Shown: positions 6,510 through 8,003 of the stretch, piece by piece
Numbering within the stretch: position 1 is the first letter of the stretch
How the letters are laid out: each line of letters opens with the position of its first letter
Origin: an uncultured Chitinophagaceae bacterium
Lineage (GTDB): Bacteria; Bacteroidota; Bacteroidia; Chitinophagales; Chitinophagaceae
Direction: 5' to 3'
Assembly: GCA_903841915.1 (NCBI GenBank)
Contig: CAIMKO010000409.1
Location: 1-8,003, forward strand
DNA length: 8,003 nt
Translations under genes and position numbers: made by a program
The notes under the pieces: model-generated
The model's input: only the letters and a program-made list of their open reading frames with translations
Told to the model about the DNA's origin: nothing
The model's database searches: none

Positions 6510-6539
6510 AATAAAAAACCCGCTTCTTGCGAAACGGGT
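6510..6539 (-). terminator. Intrinsic terminator of ahcY
   Basis: On the minus strand the hairpin at 6539-6518 has arms ACCCG and CGGGT outside, one C-A mismatch, then three more pairs (TTC/GAA) closing a four-base loop. It is followed at once by a T-rich run TTTTTATTTTA. It begins 24 bases past the ahcY stop. The plus-strand side is only moderately T-rich (CTTTATTATT), so it acts mainly on ahcY. Confidence 0.88.
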
Positions 6540-6563
6540 CTTTATTATTCAAAACATTATAGA

Positions 6564-7889
6564 TTAATAACGATACAGTTCCGGTTTGAAAGGACCGTTC
6601 TTAGCTATACCTAGGTATTCTGCTTGAGCATCAGTCAACACATCTAATTCAACACCGATCTTAGAAAGGTGTAAACGTGCTACTTTCTCATCCAATACTT
6701 TTGGAAGAACGTATACTTTGTTTTCGTAAGAAGCGTGGTTGGTCCACAATTCAATCTGAGCCAAAGTTTGGTTAGAGAATGAATTACTCATTACAAAACT
6801 TGGATGTCCTGTTGCACAACCTAAGTTTACCAAACGACCTTCAGCCAGGATGATTACATCTTTGCCTTCAATATTATAAATATCAACCTGTGGTTTGATG
6901 GTATCTTTTGTATGACCGTAATTCTTATTCAACCAAGCAATATCAATTTCAATATCGAAGTGACCGATATTACAAACGATCGCTTTGTCTTTCATGGCAC
7001 GGAAGTGTGGTTCAGTGATCAGATCGCGACAACCTGATGCAGTAACAATGATATCAGCTTCTGCTACGGCTTTGATCATTGGTTTTACTTCAAATCCGTC
7101 CATTGCAGCCTGTAAAGCACAGATAGGATCGATCTCAGTAACGATCACTCTGCAACCTGCACCTTTCAGTGAAGCAGCAGAACCTTTTCCAACATCACCA
7201 TAAGAACCCACAACAGCTACTTTGCCGGCCATCATTACATCTGTTGCACGACGGATCGCATCAACCAGACTTTCTTTACAACCGTATTTATTATCGAACT
7301 TAGATTTAGTAACTGAATCATTCACGTTAATAGCAGGAATTGGTAAAGTTCCCTTTGCCATTCTTTCGTATAAACGGTGAACACCGGTAGTTGTTTCTTC
7401 AGACAGTCCACGAATTCCTTTTACAAATTCAGGATATTTATCAAACACCATGTTTGTTAAATCACCACCATCATCCAGGATCATGTTCAAAGGACGATCA
7501 GCAGCACCAAAGAACAATGTTTGTTCAATACACCAATCAGCTTCTTCCTGAGATTGACCCTTCCAAGCAAATACACCGATACCTGCAGCAGCAATAGCAG
7601 CAGCAGCTTGATCCTGTGTAGAGAAGATATTACAAGAACTCCATTTTACTTCAGCACCTAATGCTACTAATGTTTCAATTAAAACAGCAGTTTGAATGGT
7701 CATGTGTAAACAGCCTGCAACTCTAGCACCTTTTAAAGGTTGTGTTGCAGCATATTCAGCACGGATAGACATTAAACCCGGCATTTCAGCTTCAGCTAAA
7801 CGGATCTCTTTGCGACCCCATTCTGCCAAACTGATATCAGCCACTTTAAAAGGAAGGCTGAAGTCAATAGAATTTGTAAGTGTAGACAT
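6564..7889 (-). CDS. ahcY: S-adenosylhomocysteine hydrolase (adenosylhomocysteinase)
   Basis: This cytoplasmic NAD-dependent enzyme splits S-adenosylhomocysteine into adenosine and homocysteine, relieving inhibition of methyltransferases in the methionine cycle. I start at 7889 (MSTLTNSIDF), giving 441 residues, instead of the in-frame ATG at 7934. The 15 residues added by that start (MFILFFIFAPHKKIT) are not family-like and would be encoded across the predicted promoter. Family residues are in place: H62 (CLHMT), D140 (LDDGGD), E165 (SEETTTG), K195, D199 and N200 (TKSKFDN), C204 (YGCKES), the NAD loop GSYGDVGKGSA (228-238), H310 (NIGHFD), H362 (TGHPSF), and the C-terminal FKPELYRY with K435 and Y439. 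The insert of about 40 residues found in many bacterial and plant enzymes is absent. It is a single-gene unit with its own promoter and terminator. Confidence 0.98.
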   Translation of the reverse strand: MSTLTNSIDFSLPFKVADISLAEWGRKEIRLAEAEMPGLMSIRAEYAATQPLKGARVAGCLHMTIQTAVLIETLVALGAEVKWSSCNIFSTQDQAAAAIAAAGIGVFAWKGQSQEEADWCIEQTLFFGAADRPLNMILDDGGDLTNMVFDKYPEFVKGIRGLSEETTTGVHRLYERMAKGTLPIPAINVNDSVTKSKFDNKYGCKESLVDAIRRATDVMMAGKVAVVGSYGDVGKGSAASLKGAGCRVIVTEIDPICALQAAMDGFEVKPMIKAVAEADIIVTASGCRDLITEPHFRAMKDKAIVCNIGHFDIEIDIAWLNKNYGHTKDTIKPQVDIYNIEGKDVIILAEGRLVNLGCATGHPSFVMSNSFSNQTLAQIELWTNHASYENKVYVLPKVLDEKVARLHLSKIGVELDVLTDAQAEYLGIAKNGPFKPELYRY

Positions 7890-7909
7890 AGTTATTTTTT
7901 TATGAGGAG

Positions 7910-7917
7910 CAAAGATA
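7910..7917 (-). promoter_or_regulatory. Bacteroidota -7 box for ahcY
   Basis: The minus strand reads TATCTTTG, an exact TAnnTTTG match ending 20 bases before the ATG at 7889. The nearest upstream TTTG leaves only 14 bases of spacing, shorter than usual, so the -33 element is uncertain. The implied leader of roughly 10-15 nt leaves no room for a riboswitch. Confidence 0.5.
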
Positions 7918-7947
7918 AAAAACAGAATAAACAAACAGTAAACTAAT

Positions 7948-7955
7948 TATATTTG
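7948..7955 (+). promoter_or_regulatory. Possible -7 box for a divergent gene to the right
   Basis: TATATTTG matches TAnnTTTG on the plus strand, but no TTG lies at -33 and no start codon with a long frame follows before the edge at 8003. It would only matter if a plus-strand gene begins just outside the window. The rest of 7918-8003 shows nothing else I can name. Confidence 0.2.
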
Positions 7956-8003
7956 GAACAGAATGATACAATTAATTACTTTTAAAGAACAAATAACCAT
8001 AAA

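Noticed and set aside
7890..7934. Upstream in-frame ATG extending ahcY by 15 residues
   Set aside because: The added residues are hydrophobic and unlike the family, and the extension runs through the putative -7 box at 7910-7917. The start at 7889 fits family length.
7890..8003. A possible S-adenosylhomocysteine riboswitch upstream of ahcY
   Set aside because: The predicted transcript starts about 10-15 nt before the ATG, and the region is AT-rich without the GC stems or conserved core such riboswitches have.

Overview
The window looks like chromosomal DNA of a member of the Bacteroidota, most likely a Chitinophagaceae or Sphingobacteriia-type organism. The evidence is AT-rich sequence, A-rich leaders without Shine-Dalgarno motifs, several upstream boxes matching the Bacteroidota -7 element TAnnTTTG, and proteins whose sequence style I associate with that phylum. 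This placement is by recognition, not by a search. I see no phage, transposase, CRISPR, tRNA or rRNA sequence.

Layout from left to right. (1) Positions 1-2034, minus strand: the N-terminal 487 residues of a methylmalonyl-CoA mutase catalytic subunit running off the left edge, preceded by a small membrane-anchored protein of unknown function (1525-2034); the two are probably co-transcribed. (2) Positions 2155-2499, plus strand: an A-type iron-sulfur carrier (IscA/ErpA/HesB family), divergent from the unknown gene and convergent with the next one, with only 9 bases between the stops. (3) Positions 2509-3831, minus strand: an outer-membrane carbohydrate porin of the OprB type. (4) Positions 3997-4965, plus strand: a prokaryotic homologue of pentameric ligand-gated ion channels (Cys-loop receptor/GLIC superfamily), divergent from the porin across 165 bases that hold promoter elements for both. 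(5) Positions 5040-6221, minus strand: a secreted family PL10 pectate lyase. (6) Positions 6222-6563: no convincing gene. This stretch is a 21-bp tandem repeat array (nine exact-length units at 6312-6500 plus a degenerate tail), then an intrinsic terminator belonging to ahcY. (7) Positions 6564-7889, minus strand: S-adenosylhomocysteine hydrolase, followed by its promoter region to the right edge.

The genes do not form one pathway. Methylmalonyl-CoA mutase and AhcY are core metabolism, the carrier protein serves Fe-S cluster delivery, and the porin and pectate lyase fit a carbohydrate-degrading heterotroph. The items most worth a second look are the 21-bp array, which occupies the whole region where the pectate lyase promoter should lie and reads in phase as heptapeptides ending in Asn; the channel homologue with a glycine-rich predicted pore helix and no M1 proline; and a 7-bp tandem repeat embedded in the mutase coding sequence. 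I found no clearly new multi-gene system.
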